In this document: in pieces, positions 16,419-25,872 of the stretch
Position numbering within the stretch: position 1 is the stretch's first letter
Layout of the letters: each line of letters starts with the position of its first letter
Virus record (IMG/VR): IMGVR_UViG_3300017605_000168
Coordinates: 1-44,453 of that record
Direction: 5' to 3' (one strand)
Length of the DNA stretch: 44,453 nucleotides
Source: a virus
Notes under the pieces: generated by a model
The model's database searches: none
What the model was told of the DNA's origin: nothing
Seen by the model: only the letters and a program-made list of their open reading frames with translations
Position numbers and translations under genes: made by a program

Positions 16419-16790
16419 ATGGTTGACGTTCCTGCAAAGATTCGGGCCGGGATCGCGAAGGCGAAAGCCATACTCGATCCGATGATGGTGGACGTTCTAC
16501 ACCTTGCGGTCGTAGGGCGGGACCAGCATGGCCCGGTCTATGCGGACGAACCAATCACGCGGCGCGCGTTAGTTGAAGATGTAGGCGAAGTAGTAGTCAC
16601 CGATAGCGGCGAAGAACGGATGGCGGCAACCAAGCTGACGTTTCTAGAGCCAATTCCTATCGACGAATTAGACGTCTTCACGGTGAACGACAAAGAACTC
16701 AACGTTGCGCGCCGACAAGGATTGCTCGATCCTGACGGCGTGCCCTACTACAGCGAAGTCTTACTTGGACGCTCGAGGTTCCGAACGTGA
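16419..16790 (+). CDS. putative head-closure protein, 123 aa
   Basis: The product has a helical start (PAKIRAGIAKAKAILDPMMVDVL), then a beta-rich part and an ...LLDPDGVPYYSEVLLGRSRFRT end. Its size and position between adaptor and tail-completion genes match head closure (stopper) proteins, but no decisive motif is seen. ATG 16419 is chosen near the upstream stop; the long in-frame extension to 16194 runs inside the neighbour. It overlaps the next GTG start by four bases (GTGA). Confidence 0.55.
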   Translation: MVDVPAKIRAGIAKAKAILDPMMVDVLHLAVVGRDQHGPVYADEPITRRALVEDVGEVVVTDSGEERMAATKLTFLEPIPIDELDVFTVNDKELNVARRQGLLDPDGVPYYSEVLLGRSRFRT

Positions 16791-17176
16791 GTCGCTTCGT
16801 CTGGATCGGCGCAAAGGAATTCGAAGCGAATCTTCGGAAACTGGCGAAAGATTCGCGCCGCTCTCTCGCGAAAGCGTTGCGGAAGTTTGCCGATACCGAG
16901 ATGAAAGAGATGAAGCGCCAGACGCCGGTCGAATTCGGCACCTTGCGCGACAGCGGCACGGTTGACGATCCGGAATGGGTGAACGATTCAACACTGGTCT
17001 GCGAACTAGGTTTTGGCGGCGCAGCGGAAGGATACGCGATCTATGTCCACGAGGATCTGACCGCGTTTCACAGCATTGGAAATGCGAAATTCGTGGAACG
17101 ACCTTTGAATGAATCTGCACCGTTCTTTATGGAACGTGTCGGGAAGGACTGGGCTGAAGATCTAGGGTTGTCGTAA
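16787..17176 (+). CDS. HK97 gp10-like tail completion protein
   Basis: The 129-residue protein shows the gp10-like pattern: an N-terminal helix with Lys/Arg, then KRQTPVEFGTLRDSGTV (about 44-60), GYAIYVHEDLTAFHSIGNAKFVE (about 82-104) and a final helix. Family members join the neck and tail tube. It starts at GTG 16787, overlapping the upstream TGA, and ends in TAATG with the next gene. The motif TPVxxGTLRxS is the strongest evidence. Confidence 0.78.
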   Translation: MSRFVWIGAKEFEANLRKLAKDSRRSLAKALRKFADTEMKEMKRQTPVEFGTLRDSGTVDDPEWVNDSTLVCELGFGGAAEGYAIYVHEDLTAFHSIGNAKFVERPLNESAPFFMERVGKDWAEDLGLS

Positions 17177-17580
17177 TGGCAGAGACGTTACCAGCATTCG
17201 CGTCGGCACTACTCGCGGCCGGATTCGGCGTAGATGGTCAGACGTTCTTTTCTGGCTCGGACGTTGATGTTCCGCCGGGAACGCTGGCATCGGCTCCGGT
17301 GATTTCAGTTGTCGAAACCGGAGGCGAACCGGATGCCGTGGCGCACGACGGCAACAAAATCGCGATGCCGTGGTTTCAGATCACGGTTCGTCATGCGAGA
17401 TATCCGAATGCGTCTGCGTTGATCCATCAGATCCATGCGTGGGCGAACAAATCGAACGTGACGTTAGGTGGGAAGTTCTGGTTGTGGATCCGACCGGTGC
17501 AACGACCGTTTCCGCGCGGACAGGATGCGTCGTCGCGAACGCTAATCTCGTTCAATGTCCGAACCGCAGTGCGTGACTGA
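17176..17580 (+). CDS. tail terminator-like protein, 134 aa
   Basis: The product has a helix at the front, PVISVVETGGEPDAV (about 40-54), MPWFQITVRHARYPNASAL (about 65-83) and a central IHQIHAWAN helix. This resembles small minor capsid/tail terminator proteins that cap the tail tube. It lies between the gp10-like protein and the tube protein, the usual site for a terminator. Recognition is by order and general pattern. Confidence 0.65.
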   Translation: MAETLPAFASALLAAGFGVDGQTFFSGSDVDVPPGTLASAPVISVVETGGEPDAVAHDGNKIAMPWFQITVRHARYPNASALIHQIHAWANKSNVTLGGKFWLWIRPVQRPFPRGQDASSRTLISFNVRTAVRD

Positions 17581-17596
17581 TTCATAGGAGTGACAA

Positions 17597-18016
17597 ATGT
17601 CAAACGCAGTTTCAGCAACCGGGATTTCCGTTAAGCGTGCGACGATCGCCGCTCCGACGGTCTTCACCACGATCGGTGAAGTCATGACGGCGACGCCGCC
17701 GGGATTCAGCCGAAACAAGATTGAGACGACCACGCACAACGACGGTGCCGAGTCGTATGTGCTCGGCATCCTGCGACAGAAGGATCCGTCGTTCCGGGTC
17801 AATTGGGTCGGATCCGACTCGACTCACGACACGTTGCTGGATGATATGCTCAACAACGTGAAGGCGGTCTGGCAGTTCGCGACGTTGTCGGGTATCACGC
17901 TCACTGGTCCGGGCTACGTGCTGCGATTCGAGCCGGTCGATTGGGCGACCGATTCAGCGTTGCAGGCGGACATCGGCCTGACGTGGGCGGGACCGATCAC
18001 CGTCGTCACGCCGTAA
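17597..18016 (+). CDS. major tail tube protein
   Basis: The 139-residue product begins with a Thr/Ala segment and TTIGEVMTATPPGFSRNKIE (about 25-44), followed by a T-T-H-N-D-G-A-E-S-Y stretch. These are typical of siphovirus tube proteins. The rest is beta-rich with LRQKDPSFRVNWVGSD. It forms stacked hexamers around the tape measure. TAGGAGTGAC before ATG 17597 provides a good RBS. Position just before the chaperone frameshift pair is canonical. Confidence 0.82.
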   Translation: MSNAVSATGISVKRATIAAPTVFTTIGEVMTATPPGFSRNKIETTTHNDGAESYVLGILRQKDPSFRVNWVGSDSTHDTLLDDMLNNVKAVWQFATLSGITLTGPGYVLRFEPVDWATDSALQADIGLTWAGPITVVTP

Positions 18017-18093
18017 ATCGCGACCGGTCAGGTGCGGACCACCAATCGACGGACATCGCACCGGATATGTCCGTCCGAACAAACGGGGCAACG

Positions 18094-18588
18094 ATGGAAC
18101 CGACGATCGACGACAGTATCAACGAACCACGCACCGGAGACGAACCGGTGAACGGCCAGCCAGTTCGCGTGCTCACCGCGAACGATATTTTCGCCGTCGA
18201 AGATATCAAGATCGTGCCGGTAGACGTGCCGGAATGGGGTGGGATGGTCTACGTGAAAGCGATGACAGGCCTGCAACGCGAGAAATACATCCAGTCGATG
18301 CGCCAGATCATCGGCAAGGGTAACGACGCAACCGTGGCGGTCATTCTGGAACACGGTTCAGGCAAGCTGGCGGCGCTGACAATTTGCGATGCGAAAGGCA
18401 ATCTACTGTTCGACCGATCGCCGGAGACCATCAAGAAACTCGGTCAGAAGTCCGCTCGCGCGCTGGAACGCGTCGTCGATGCGTCGGCCAAACTGAATGG
18501 TCTCGACGACGAGAAGGACCAGAAGAGCAAAGCAAAAAAAGATTCGGCGGACCAGACGGCGTCAGACTCCGCTTTGAATATCGACTAG
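18094..18588 (+). CDS. tail assembly chaperone (gpG-like, zero-frame product)
   Basis: The product carries TANDIFAVEDIKIVPVDVPEWGG (about residues 28-50), like many phage tail chaperones, followed by a helical region and a Lys/Asp-rich end (DEKDQKSKAKKDSADQ). It overlaps a second frame joined by a -1 slip at 18534-18540. ATG 18094 follows GGGG with normal spacing; ATG 18067 is an alternative nine codons upstream. Such chaperones bind the tape measure before tube polymerisation. They are not normally found in the finished virion. Confidence 0.82.
   Translation: MEPTIDDSINEPRTGDEPVNGQPVRVLTANDIFAVEDIKIVPVDVPEWGGMVYVKAMTGLQREKYIQSMRQIIGKGNDATVAVILEHGSGKLAALTICDAKGNLLFDRSPETIKKLGQKSARALERVVDASAKLNGLDDEKDQKSKAKKDSADQTASDSALNID
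18534..18540 (+). promoter_or_regulatory. slippery heptamer A-AAA-AAA for -1 frameshift
   Basis: In the chaperone frame the codons read GCA AAA AAA GAT, so the seven bases 18534-18540 are A_AAA_AAA, a standard X_XXY_YYZ slip site. A -1 slip enters the frame that stays open to 18920. The downstream frame has no convincing start of its own, so the fusion is its likely route of expression. Confidence 0.85.
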
Positions 18589-18920
18589 CGGCGCACCTTG
18601 GCAAGACGCGCCGACAGTTGCTGTCTGAAATAGACGCCACCGAACTGGACGACTGGTATCTACTGGAATCGGTGGATCCGTGGGGTCAGCTACGCGACGA
18701 TATTCGTATTGCGGATCTGTCGGCGCACATTGCCAATCTACTCGCGCGCCGGAAGGACGGTGACAAGGGCTTCAACTGGACGGACTACCTGTTGCGATTC
18801 GAAATCGACCAGCAGGAAGTTACACCACAAACGACGGAGCAGATAGAAAAAATCCTGCTTCGCTGGGCCAAGATCACGAACGCACGGTTCGCGCAAAAGG
18901 GCCTGTATCCAGAATCGTAA
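18540..18920 (+). CDS. gpT-like tail chaperone extension (frameshift product)
   Basis: Reading resumes in the -1 frame at base 18540 and continues to TAA 18918-18920, adding about 126 residues. The segment RLAAHLGKTRRQLLSEIDATEL followed by DDWYLLESVDPWG is a typical T-chaperone motif; the former spans about residues 15-36 of the extension. The full fused protein begins at 18094. The G/GT ratio set by the slip is known in lambda-like phages to matter for tail assembly. The tape measure gene follows after 12 bases. Confidence 0.8.
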   Translation, partial: RFGGPDGVRLRFEYRLAAHLGKTRRQLLSEIDATELDDWYLLESVDPWGQLRDDIRIADLSAHIANLLARRKDGDKGFNWTDYLLRFEIDQQEVTPQTTEQIEKILLRWAKITNARFAQKGLYPES

Positions 18921-18932
18921 GGAACCTATCCG

Positions 18933-21900
18933 ATGCCGCTTTCAGTCGGAAAAGTCTTCGGACTGCTGGAACTGACTGACAAGTTCAGTCAGGCGATTGA
19001 AGGCGCGGCAGACAAATTCGCTGCGGCCTCTACTCGTATCGAAAAAATCGGCAACAACGTTACCCAGCTAGGCGACAAAATGACGATGTCGCTGTCGCTG
19101 CCATTGGTTGCGCTGGGAGGAGGCGCGATCAAAGCGGCTGTCGATTTCGAAGCGTCATTCGCTGGCGTTCGTAAGACGCTGGACACGACCGGCCTGTCTG
19201 CATCACAGGCCGAAGCTGCGTTCAAGGAAATGGCAGGACAAATCCGAGAGATGGCGCTTCGTATGCCGCTCTCGGTCAACGAAATCAATCGCGTTGCAGA
19301 AGCCGCCGGTCAGCTAGGCGTGAAACGTCAGGACGTCGTTGCGTTTTCCGAGACGATGATCAAATTGGGCACCGCCACCAACCTCACAGCCGACGAAGCA
19401 GCGACAGCGATGGCTCGGTTCAGCAACATCATGGGCGAACCAACCAGCAACGTCGATCGTCTCGGCGCGGCGCTGGTTGCGTTGGGCAACAACGGCGCAT
19501 CGACGGAGAAAGAAATCGTCGATATGTCCTTGCGGCTGGCTGGCGCTGGCAAAACGATCGGTCTGACGTCGTCGCAAGTCTTGGGCATGGCGAATGCGCT
19601 GTCGTCACTCGGTATCGAGGCCGAAATGGGCGGCTCTGCGATGTCGAAGATGATGATCAAGATCGCGAGCGCGGTCTCACAGGGCGGCGACGCGATGGGC
19701 AAGTTCGCGCAGATTGCCCACATGACGAACGAGGAATTCGCGAATCTGTTCAAGGCGGATCCCGGAGCGGCGATCGGGAAATTCATTGAAGGTCTCGGCA
19801 AGACCAAGTCCGAGGGCGGCGACCTACTGCGCGTGATCGACGATCTGGGTATCTCGGAGACGAGATTGCGCGACACGATGTTGCGCGTCGCGAACGCTGG
19901 AACGATGGTCTCGGATTCGATGAAGCTGGGACAGGACGCGTTCCGCGACAACAACGCGTTGAACAACGAATACGAACAGCGGCTGAAGACGACGCAGGCG
20001 CAGTTGATTCTGTTTCGGAACAAGATCTACGACCTTGGGATCACGCTGGGCCAGACGCTGATTCCAGCGATGATGAAACTAGTCGATGCGGCGATGCCTT
20101 TGCTGACATCGATGGAGCATATGGTTGTCGCGTTCGCGAACCTTCCGGAACCGGTCCAGACATTCGGGATCGCGCTACTCGGAATCGTGGCGGCGATCGG
20201 CCCTGTCCTCTCGTGGGGCGGACGGTTGATTTCGTTACTCGGTGCGATCGGCGGATTCTTCGGCGGCGGCGCAGCTGCCGGAGCAGGCGCTGGCGCAGCC
20301 GGAGCAGCGGCAGGCGGTCTGACGGTCGGCGTCATGGCGTTCGGCGGCGCACTGGTAGCGCTGGGCGGGACCGGTCTATATGCGTTGTTGAAGGTTGGCG
20401 ATGCGGCCAAGGGTCTCGGAGAGTCGTTCCGCGCTGGCAAGACGTGGGCGGAATCGTTCGGCAACACGCTCGACTTTCTGAAGGCGCGGCACGAAACGTG
20501 GCTGTCTCGTGCGTTCGGTGTCTTCAGCGAAAATAAACCTACGGGAGCCGGAACACGAGCGAAGGATATCAGTTTGCCGTTCGAAGGACCGCAAGTCACG
20601 AATCCGGTCCCGCCTGAAACGCATACCAGCCTGACGCAGTTCGCAGACGAACTGAAAAAGGCCGACGATGCGATCAAGGGTCTCGCAAAGACGGCTTACA
20701 ACGATCTCGTGACCGCGATTAAATCAGGCGCGTTCACGATGGAACAACTGAAGGAGAAGTCTGGTCTCTCCGAGGTAGCAATCGAACGCGTGAAGGATCG
20801 GATTCAGCAGCAAGCGAAAGCGGCGAAGGATGCCGCGAAGGAGAATAAAGACTTAGAGAAACTGTTTCAGTCGATGGCCGACAAGGTCGAATATGGTCTA
20901 TCGCCAGCATTCGAACATGCGTTCCCAGCCATCGTCAATTACAACGACGCGGCGCACAAGATGGCGTTCGCGATGATGGGCTGGGACAAGATCGACGACG
21001 CCAAGGAAATGGTCAAGTCGCTGACGATCGCGCAAGAAATGGGGATGCCCGTTTCTCAAATGACGCGAGACACGCAGGACGAAATCAACAAAACCATCCT
21101 CGCCGCGATCGAGGCCTACCGAACCCTTGGCATGGTTGCGCCGGACGCGATGAACAAGCTGTATATCGCGACGATTCAGATGCCAAAGGCGGTCGGTGGC
21201 ATTTTTGGTAGTTCGCTGCCGGGAAAGGAACTGCCCATCCCGCAGGCTCCAAAACTGCCGCCGACGTTCTTTCAGCAACTGTTCGGAGACGACTTCGGCG
21301 CAAAGCTGTCTAACGGCATCATTAGCGCGTTTCAGGGTGGCGGCGACGTCGGCAAAACGATCGGCGGTTTGTTCGGGAGCAAGCTAGGCGAGATGGCCGG
21401 GAAGACAGCCGGAAAAGCGATCGGCGGTCTGCTAGGTTCAACGCTGGGATCGATCATTCCGGGTATCGGCACGTTAGCTGGCGGCGCGCTCGGATCGTTT
21501 CTGTCGAAAGGATTCAGCGCGATTTTCGGCAAGGGCGAAGGCCGCTCGATGGTCGAGGATTTCGCCAAACAGTTCGACACGTCCGCGATGGGATCCGGAT
21601 TCGACGAACTGCACGCCAAGCTGATGGCGCTGAACGTGGACGGAAGCACGGTCGGCACGAGTCTCTGGGTGGCGTTGACGCAGGGTGTCGGCAAGAATAA
21701 TCCCGCACAGGCGAAGGCAGCGATCGACGCGATCACGGAAGCGCTGGCAAAACAGGCGGCGAAGCAGGCCGACGCAGCCAAGGCCGCAGGCGATACCGCC
21801 GAAGCGCAGACGAAAGCGACGGACGCTGTCCAATCAAAACTCGACAGCCTTAACGACGAATACGACCGGCTGTTCGATTCAATCAAGGGCGAGGCTCCGG

Positions 21901-22217
21901 AAGAAGCGATGGGCGTCGTTGAGCGCGAGACGCGCGAACGAATGGCGGCGATCGACAAGGAACGCGCATCGCTTGAAGAACAGTTGCACAAGACGCTGGA
22001 AAATTGGGTCAAGACCGACGTTCCGCCGATCCGGATTCCCTACTACTACGAACGTGAGGGTCCAGATCTGCCTTCGTCGATCGGATCACCGGGAGATTCG
22101 CAGTCAGGCAGTAACAACGGCACGACGCAGCAAATCAACGTCAGCGTAGACGGCCGCGTGATCGCGCGAGCGGCCATTGAGAATATGCCGGATGAAATCA
22201 ATCTCCAAGGTGTATGA
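18933..22217 (+). CDS. tail tape measure protein, TP901 type
   Basis: The 1094-residue product has the usual tape-measure plan. An N-terminal core (about residues 60-330) contains AAVDFEASFAGVRKTLDTTG and long Ala/Lys helices. A Gly/Ala-rich hydrophobic section lies at about 405-490, and a second GLFGSKLGEMAGKTAGKAIG-type section at about 800-870. Charged coiled coils fill the remainder. It sets tail length and may form the DNA passage at infection. Its length would predict a tail of roughly 160 nm by the usual 1.5 angstrom per residue rule. It overlaps the next gene by four bases. Confidence 0.92.
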   Translation: MPLSVGKVFGLLELTDKFSQAIEGAADKFAAASTRIEKIGNNVTQLGDKMTMSLSLPLVALGGGAIKAAVDFEASFAGVRKTLDTTGLSASQAEAAFKEMAGQIREMALRMPLSVNEINRVAEAAGQLGVKRQDVVAFSETMIKLGTATNLTADEAATAMARFSNIMGEPTSNVDRLGAALVALGNNGASTEKEIVDMSLRLAGAGKTIGLTSSQVLGMANALSSLGIEAEMGGSAMSKMMIKIASAVSQGGDAMGKFAQIAHMTNEEFANLFKADPGAAIGKFIEGLGKTKSEGGDLLRVIDDLGISETRLRDTMLRVANAGTMVSDSMKLGQDAFRDNNALNNEYEQRLKTTQAQLILFRNKIYDLGITLGQTLIPAMMKLVDAAMPLLTSMEHMVVAFANLPEPVQTFGIALLGIVAAIGPVLSWGGRLISLLGAIGGFFGGGAAAGAGAGAAGAAAGGLTVGVMAFGGALVALGGTGLYALLKVGDAAKGLGESFRAGKTWAESFGNTLDFLKARHETWLSRAFGVFSENKPTGAGTRAKDISLPFEGPQVTNPVPPETHTSLTQFADELKKADDAIKGLAKTAYNDLVTAIKSGAFTMEQLKEKSGLSEVAIERVKDRIQQQAKAAKDAAKENKDLEKLFQSMADKVEYGLSPAFEHAFPAIVNYNDAAHKMAFAMMGWDKIDDAKEMVKSLTIAQEMGMPVSQMTRDTQDEINKTILAAIEAYRTLGMVAPDAMNKLYIATIQMPKAVGGIFGSSLPGKELPIPQAPKLPPTFFQQLFGDDFGAKLSNGIISAFQGGGDVGKTIGGLFGSKLGEMAGKTAGKAIGGLLGSTLGSIIPGIGTLAGGALGSFLSKGFSAIFGKGEGRSMVEDFAKQFDTSAMGSGFDELHAKLMALNVDGSTVGTSLWVALTQGVGKNNPAQAKAAIDAITEALAKQAAKQADAAKAAGDTAEAQTKATDAVQSKLDSLNDEYDRLFDSIKGEAPEEAMGVVERETRERMAAIDKERASLEEQLHKTLENWVKTDVPPIRIPYYYEREGPDLPSSIGSPGDSQSGSNNGTTQQINVSVDGRVIARAAIENMPDEINLQGV

Positions 22218-23968
22218 GCCTTCTGATTCTTCTAGGATTCGGGAAGACGCACACCGCCGGAGCGCCCCCGTGGGATGCGACGTGGTCGATCGCTGGCGTC
22301 AACCGCGACGCCTATGTTCGCGTCATGGAGAACTTCGATCTCACGTTCCGCCTGGGTTCGCGAGCCATTCTTCGCGCAACCGTCGTTGACCGGGATCACA
22401 TTGTCGATACCGAAAATGCCTATCGTCCACAAATCGACGACGACGTTATTGCTACCGACCGGCACACGCTTGCGCCGATCTACACCGGAAAAATCCTCAA
22501 CGTCGAAGACGATTCATTCGAAAACCATCGTGGCGTTGCGACGCGCATCGAGTGCGTTAGCAATCAAATGGCGCTGGCACGGCGCGTGGTCGTCGGAAAA
22601 AGTTACGACGTCGGAACGACGCTGAAGGAAATCGCTCAGGATCTGATCTCGACCTATCTCACCGAATTTAGCATTACATTAAATCCGGCGATGCTGCCCG
22701 GACCGACGCTGAGCGAACGTCTCGATATTGACGGAATCTATGTCGAGGATGCTTTCCGGCTACTGTCGAAAATGTTCGGCTGGGTCTACCGTCTGGAACC
22801 GACGAACGTTTTGGACATGTTCGAAGTGGGTTCGATCGTCTCGCCCTACGATCTGGACGGTGACGCGATCTACGGCAAGGTGATCTGGAAGAAAACGAAA
22901 GGCACGTATGCGAATCGGGTTATTCTAAGGGCAGGCGGGAACAAGACCTTTCCTGCATCGGAAACGTTCCAAGGGAACGGCGTTACTCGAATCTTTCCAC
23001 TCAGCTATCGACCGACCGAATGGGTCAATTCCTACTACGACGGCGGATACGTTCACACAGCGCCCTACGAAGTGCCGTCGCTGTTCGAATTCAACTTCGA
23101 CGTCGCGAACCGCCGAGTTATCCAGCAAGACGTCACTTCCGGCGTGCCTCATCCGCCTATCCAGCCGGGACATACCTTGCGCGTGGACTATACCGCGCAG
23201 GGACCGATCACGGTCATCGCCAAGGACGACGCGGAAATCGCTCTGCGCGGCTCGTGGGACACGATCGTGGACGAACCGGATATCACGGATATCGCGAACG
23301 CGAATCTCTTCGCAGCGAACCACCTAGACCGGCGGCTGGCCCTTCCGCGATCGGTCGTCGTGAACGTCAAGGGCGGTTACGTCTCGCCGGGATCCGTGCT
23401 GACGTTCAACCTACCCAAGCGACAGATTTCCGGGCAGTGGCTGGTGACAGCGGCGCGCGGTGTCGAACGCGAAGACGGGAAGATCGCGTGGACGCTGGAG
23501 CTATTGGAAGGGCTGCAAATTCAGTCGAATTCTTGGCTGGACTTCTGGAAAAACCTTGTGGGCGGGAACACGTCAGGGACCGGCGCATCTGGAGGCACTT
23601 ACAATCCCGTTCCGCCGAGCCAGCAAGTGATAACCCGTCAGGTCTACTTTCTGGGCGGCAGCAACATTGAATACGTTCGCGGTGCGGCGGCAGCGTGGAT
23701 TCCATCGTCGGCCATGCGGGTCACGTTGCAGGGTCCAGCGTCCATGACTGTCAGGGCGAGATTGCGCGCAAGGACAGGGACCGTGATTGCGCGATTGCAG
23801 AACGTCTCGGACAACATCACGGTCGGAACCAGTGGGCCCGTCTCGACTCCGAACTGGACTGATGTCGCATTTCCGGTCACGCCGACCGGAGGCTCGAAAC
23901 TGTATGAATTGCAAATTCAGCCGACGCTGGCAAATACGGACGTCGCCGCGATTGGATATGTGGAATAG
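22214..23968 (+). CDS. tail tip/baseplate hub-like protein, 584 aa
   Basis: The protein follows the tape measure and is beta-rich with an internal ISTYLTEFSITLNPAML-like segment, LSERLDIDGIYVEDAFRLLSKM (about 170-191; a hub-type helix seen in gp27-like proteins) and a C-terminal Fn3/jelly-roll-like section after a Gly/Thr linker (about residues 455-470). Hub proteins close the tail tube and carry fibres. Sequence evidence is moderate; gene order is the main support. Its last 11 bases overlap the following gene. Confidence 0.65.
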   Translation: MSLLILLGFGKTHTAGAPPWDATWSIAGVNRDAYVRVMENFDLTFRLGSRAILRATVVDRDHIVDTENAYRPQIDDDVIATDRHTLAPIYTGKILNVEDDSFENHRGVATRIECVSNQMALARRVVVGKSYDVGTTLKEIAQDLISTYLTEFSITLNPAMLPGPTLSERLDIDGIYVEDAFRLLSKMFGWVYRLEPTNVLDMFEVGSIVSPYDLDGDAIYGKVIWKKTKGTYANRVILRAGGNKTFPASETFQGNGVTRIFPLSYRPTEWVNSYYDGGYVHTAPYEVPSLFEFNFDVANRRVIQQDVTSGVPHPPIQPGHTLRVDYTAQGPITVIAKDDAEIALRGSWDTIVDEPDITDIANANLFAANHLDRRLALPRSVVVNVKGGYVSPGSVLTFNLPKRQISGQWLVTAARGVEREDGKIAWTLELLEGLQIQSNSWLDFWKNLVGGNTSGTGASGGTYNPVPPSQQVITRQVYFLGGSNIEYVRGAAAAWIPSSAMRVTLQGPASMTVRARLRARTGTVIARLQNVSDNITVGTSGPVSTPNWTDVAFPVTPTGGSKLYELQIQPTLANTDVAAIGYVE

Positions 23969-25499
23969 GCTCTGCGCGCTCTGTGCGGCGATCGTGATCG
24001 CGACAGCGTCGCTGTCTGGTCAACAGCAAGTCGTCGTGACAGACGTTATCTCTGCGAATGGCGATCTGGTCGTCGATCCGATCGGCAAGGACGTTCTACC
24101 CAATCTCGGTTACGACATCAATCTCGGATCGTTGCAGAAGAAATTCCTGACGCTGCACGCCGCCGAGTTGTGGGTGGAGACGTTGGTCGCGCAAAACACA
24201 ATGGCAACGATCGGCGGACGCGTGCTTGTTGCGCCGACGAATGTGCTGGTTGGCGATCTGACCGCAGGCGCGTTGTTCATGACGGTCAAATACAACAACA
24301 TGGCCGTGAACGATCGCGTCTATATGGAGGCGAACGGTCAGGTTGAATTCATGGCGATCGCCTCCGGTCCGACAGGGACCGCTGGAAACTACGTTTACGG
24401 AATCACTCGAAACCTAGATGGCAGCGGCGCGAATGCATGGACAGCAGGCGATGCGATTCTGAATACAGGCCAAGCGGGGAACGGTTTCATTGACATCTAT
24501 TCGACCCGCGGCGTTCGCGCAGGCACGGAAATCGGTCCGACGATTGTTGGCAACGTTCGAAACTCCCTAACCTTCAATGATTGGGGGCCACGTTGGGCGC
24601 TTGGGAATCTTAACGGTCTCTACGGATTCAACGTCAATACATACGGCGCAGCGTTCGGTAATCCAAACGGAAACTGGATCATCGTTGAACCGATCTTCGG
24701 GCTGCGAATGGGCTATGGCGTCACGCAATCGATCGCGATTGACACAGCCGGGAACGCATTCTTTGCCGGATCCATAACCGCGACCGGCGGATCGATCGCC
24801 GGGTTCACTATTACCGGACCCTACATTTTCGCCGGAGCCGGTGCCACTCGGGTAGGAATGTCGTCTGACGGAGCGAATGCGTTTTGGGCTGGCGGCGAGA
24901 ATACAGCGACGTCACCGTTCTTCGTTGGATCCAACGGTGCGATGCGCGCGACAAGCGCCACGATTTCAGGGACCATCAGCGCGTCAACGGTCTCGGGTTC
25001 CACGGTCAGTGGAAATACCATCAGCGGCGGAACCATCAGCGGAACGACGATCACAGGAACGACGATCACCGGTTCCACGTTGCAAGCTGGGGGATCCGGC
25101 GGCGACGTCACGATCGATTCGTCTGGGATCTCGATCACGGCCGGGACTGGAACTAGTCAGCGAATCAAATGGAACAACAGCGCGCAGGTTTACGCAGCCA
25201 GCAGCTACGTAGAATTATTCGGACCATCCGAAGTTCGTTTGACGTCAGGAGGCGTGGTGACGGCCGACGGGATGCGCCCAAGCAGTTCCGGACAAGGTCT
25301 AGGCGACAGTTCTCACCGCTGGGGAGAGACGTGGATTTCAGGCGATATCCACCAAACACCAAGCGATACGACATCGGCTGACGTTCCGATGGTCTATTCG
25401 ATCGCGAACGGGATCTATTACAAGAAAACCAACACGTTCACCGGGACATGCAGTTCCGGATCGTTCACGGTTGAAAAAGGAATAGTTACAGGGTGCTGA
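23958..25499 (+). CDS. tail/fibre protein with signal-peptide-like N-terminus
   Basis: ATG 23958 gives 513 residues starting with MWNRLCALCAAIVIATASLSGQQ-type sequence over residues 1-23: a charged start, a hydrophobic core and a small-residue cleavage region. The longer frame from 23787 lies inside the preceding gene. The body is Gly/Thr/Asn-rich. Residues about 333-380 are repeats of TISG and TITG units, probably a beta-solenoid. The C-terminus has GQGLGDSSHRWGETW, typical of fibre ends. It is a likely tail fibre; a cleavable signal would be unusual for a virion protein. Confidence 0.7.
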   Translation: MWNRLCALCAAIVIATASLSGQQQVVVTDVISANGDLVVDPIGKDVLPNLGYDINLGSLQKKFLTLHAAELWVETLVAQNTMATIGGRVLVAPTNVLVGDLTAGALFMTVKYNNMAVNDRVYMEANGQVEFMAIASGPTGTAGNYVYGITRNLDGSGANAWTAGDAILNTGQAGNGFIDIYSTRGVRAGTEIGPTIVGNVRNSLTFNDWGPRWALGNLNGLYGFNVNTYGAAFGNPNGNWIIVEPIFGLRMGYGVTQSIAIDTAGNAFFAGSITATGGSIAGFTITGPYIFAGAGATRVGMSSDGANAFWAGGENTATSPFFVGSNGAMRATSATISGTISASTVSGSTVSGNTISGGTISGTTITGTTITGSTLQAGGSGGDVTIDSSGISITAGTGTSQRIKWNNSAQVYAASSYVELFGPSEVRLTSGGVVTADGMRPSSSGQGLGDSSHRWGETWISGDIHQTPSDTTSADVPMVYSIANGIYYKKTNTFTGTCSSGSFTVEKGIVTGC

Positions 25500-25500
25500 C

Positions 25501-25872
25501 ATGACCAAGTGGATCGTGAAGCTAATTTTTGTGTTGTCATTCGCAGCCGTCACTAGCGGTCAAGAGAAGGCCGTTCTTGACAAACCGCTCGTGGTCACGA
25601 CGTCAGACTATGAAATCGTAGGTTTGTCATTCACGCGTCTACCTACGTGGCGATTTGTTATCACATATACCGACAACAACGGCCAGACACAAATGGACGT
25701 GCATCAAGGCGAAACGTCCACCAATGTCCCGTCTAACGTCGCTGCCGATACGTTCATCATTGCGCTGAACAAAGCGAACCTTTCAACCAAGTCTCTGGAA
25801 CGTCGGCTGATGGAGCATCTGATATCAGAGGGCAAGATTCCAGCGGCGACTATCAATGGGAGTCCGAGATGA
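25501..25872 (+). CDS. hypothetical secreted protein, 123 aa
   Basis: Residues 1-21 form a convincing Sec signal peptide (basic MTKWIVK, hydrophobic LIFVLSFAAV, then TSGQ). The mature part is a small beta-rich domain with ITYTDNNGQTQMDVHQGE and a C-terminal helix that includes LERRLMEHLISEGK. It starts one base after the fibre gene stop and overlaps the next ATG. No family is recognised. It may act in the periplasm or accompany the adjacent fibre. Confidence 0.65.
   Translation: MTKWIVKLIFVLSFAAVTSGQEKAVLDKPLVVTTSDYEIVGLSFTRLPTWRFVITYTDNNGQTQMDVHQGETSTNVPSNVAADTFIIALNKANLSTKSLERRLMEHLISEGKIPAATINGSPR

Noticed and set aside
19328-20023. 231-codon minus-strand ORF inside the tape measure
   Set aside because: Shadow of a clear tape-measure gene; composition is antisense-like and no start signal is seen.
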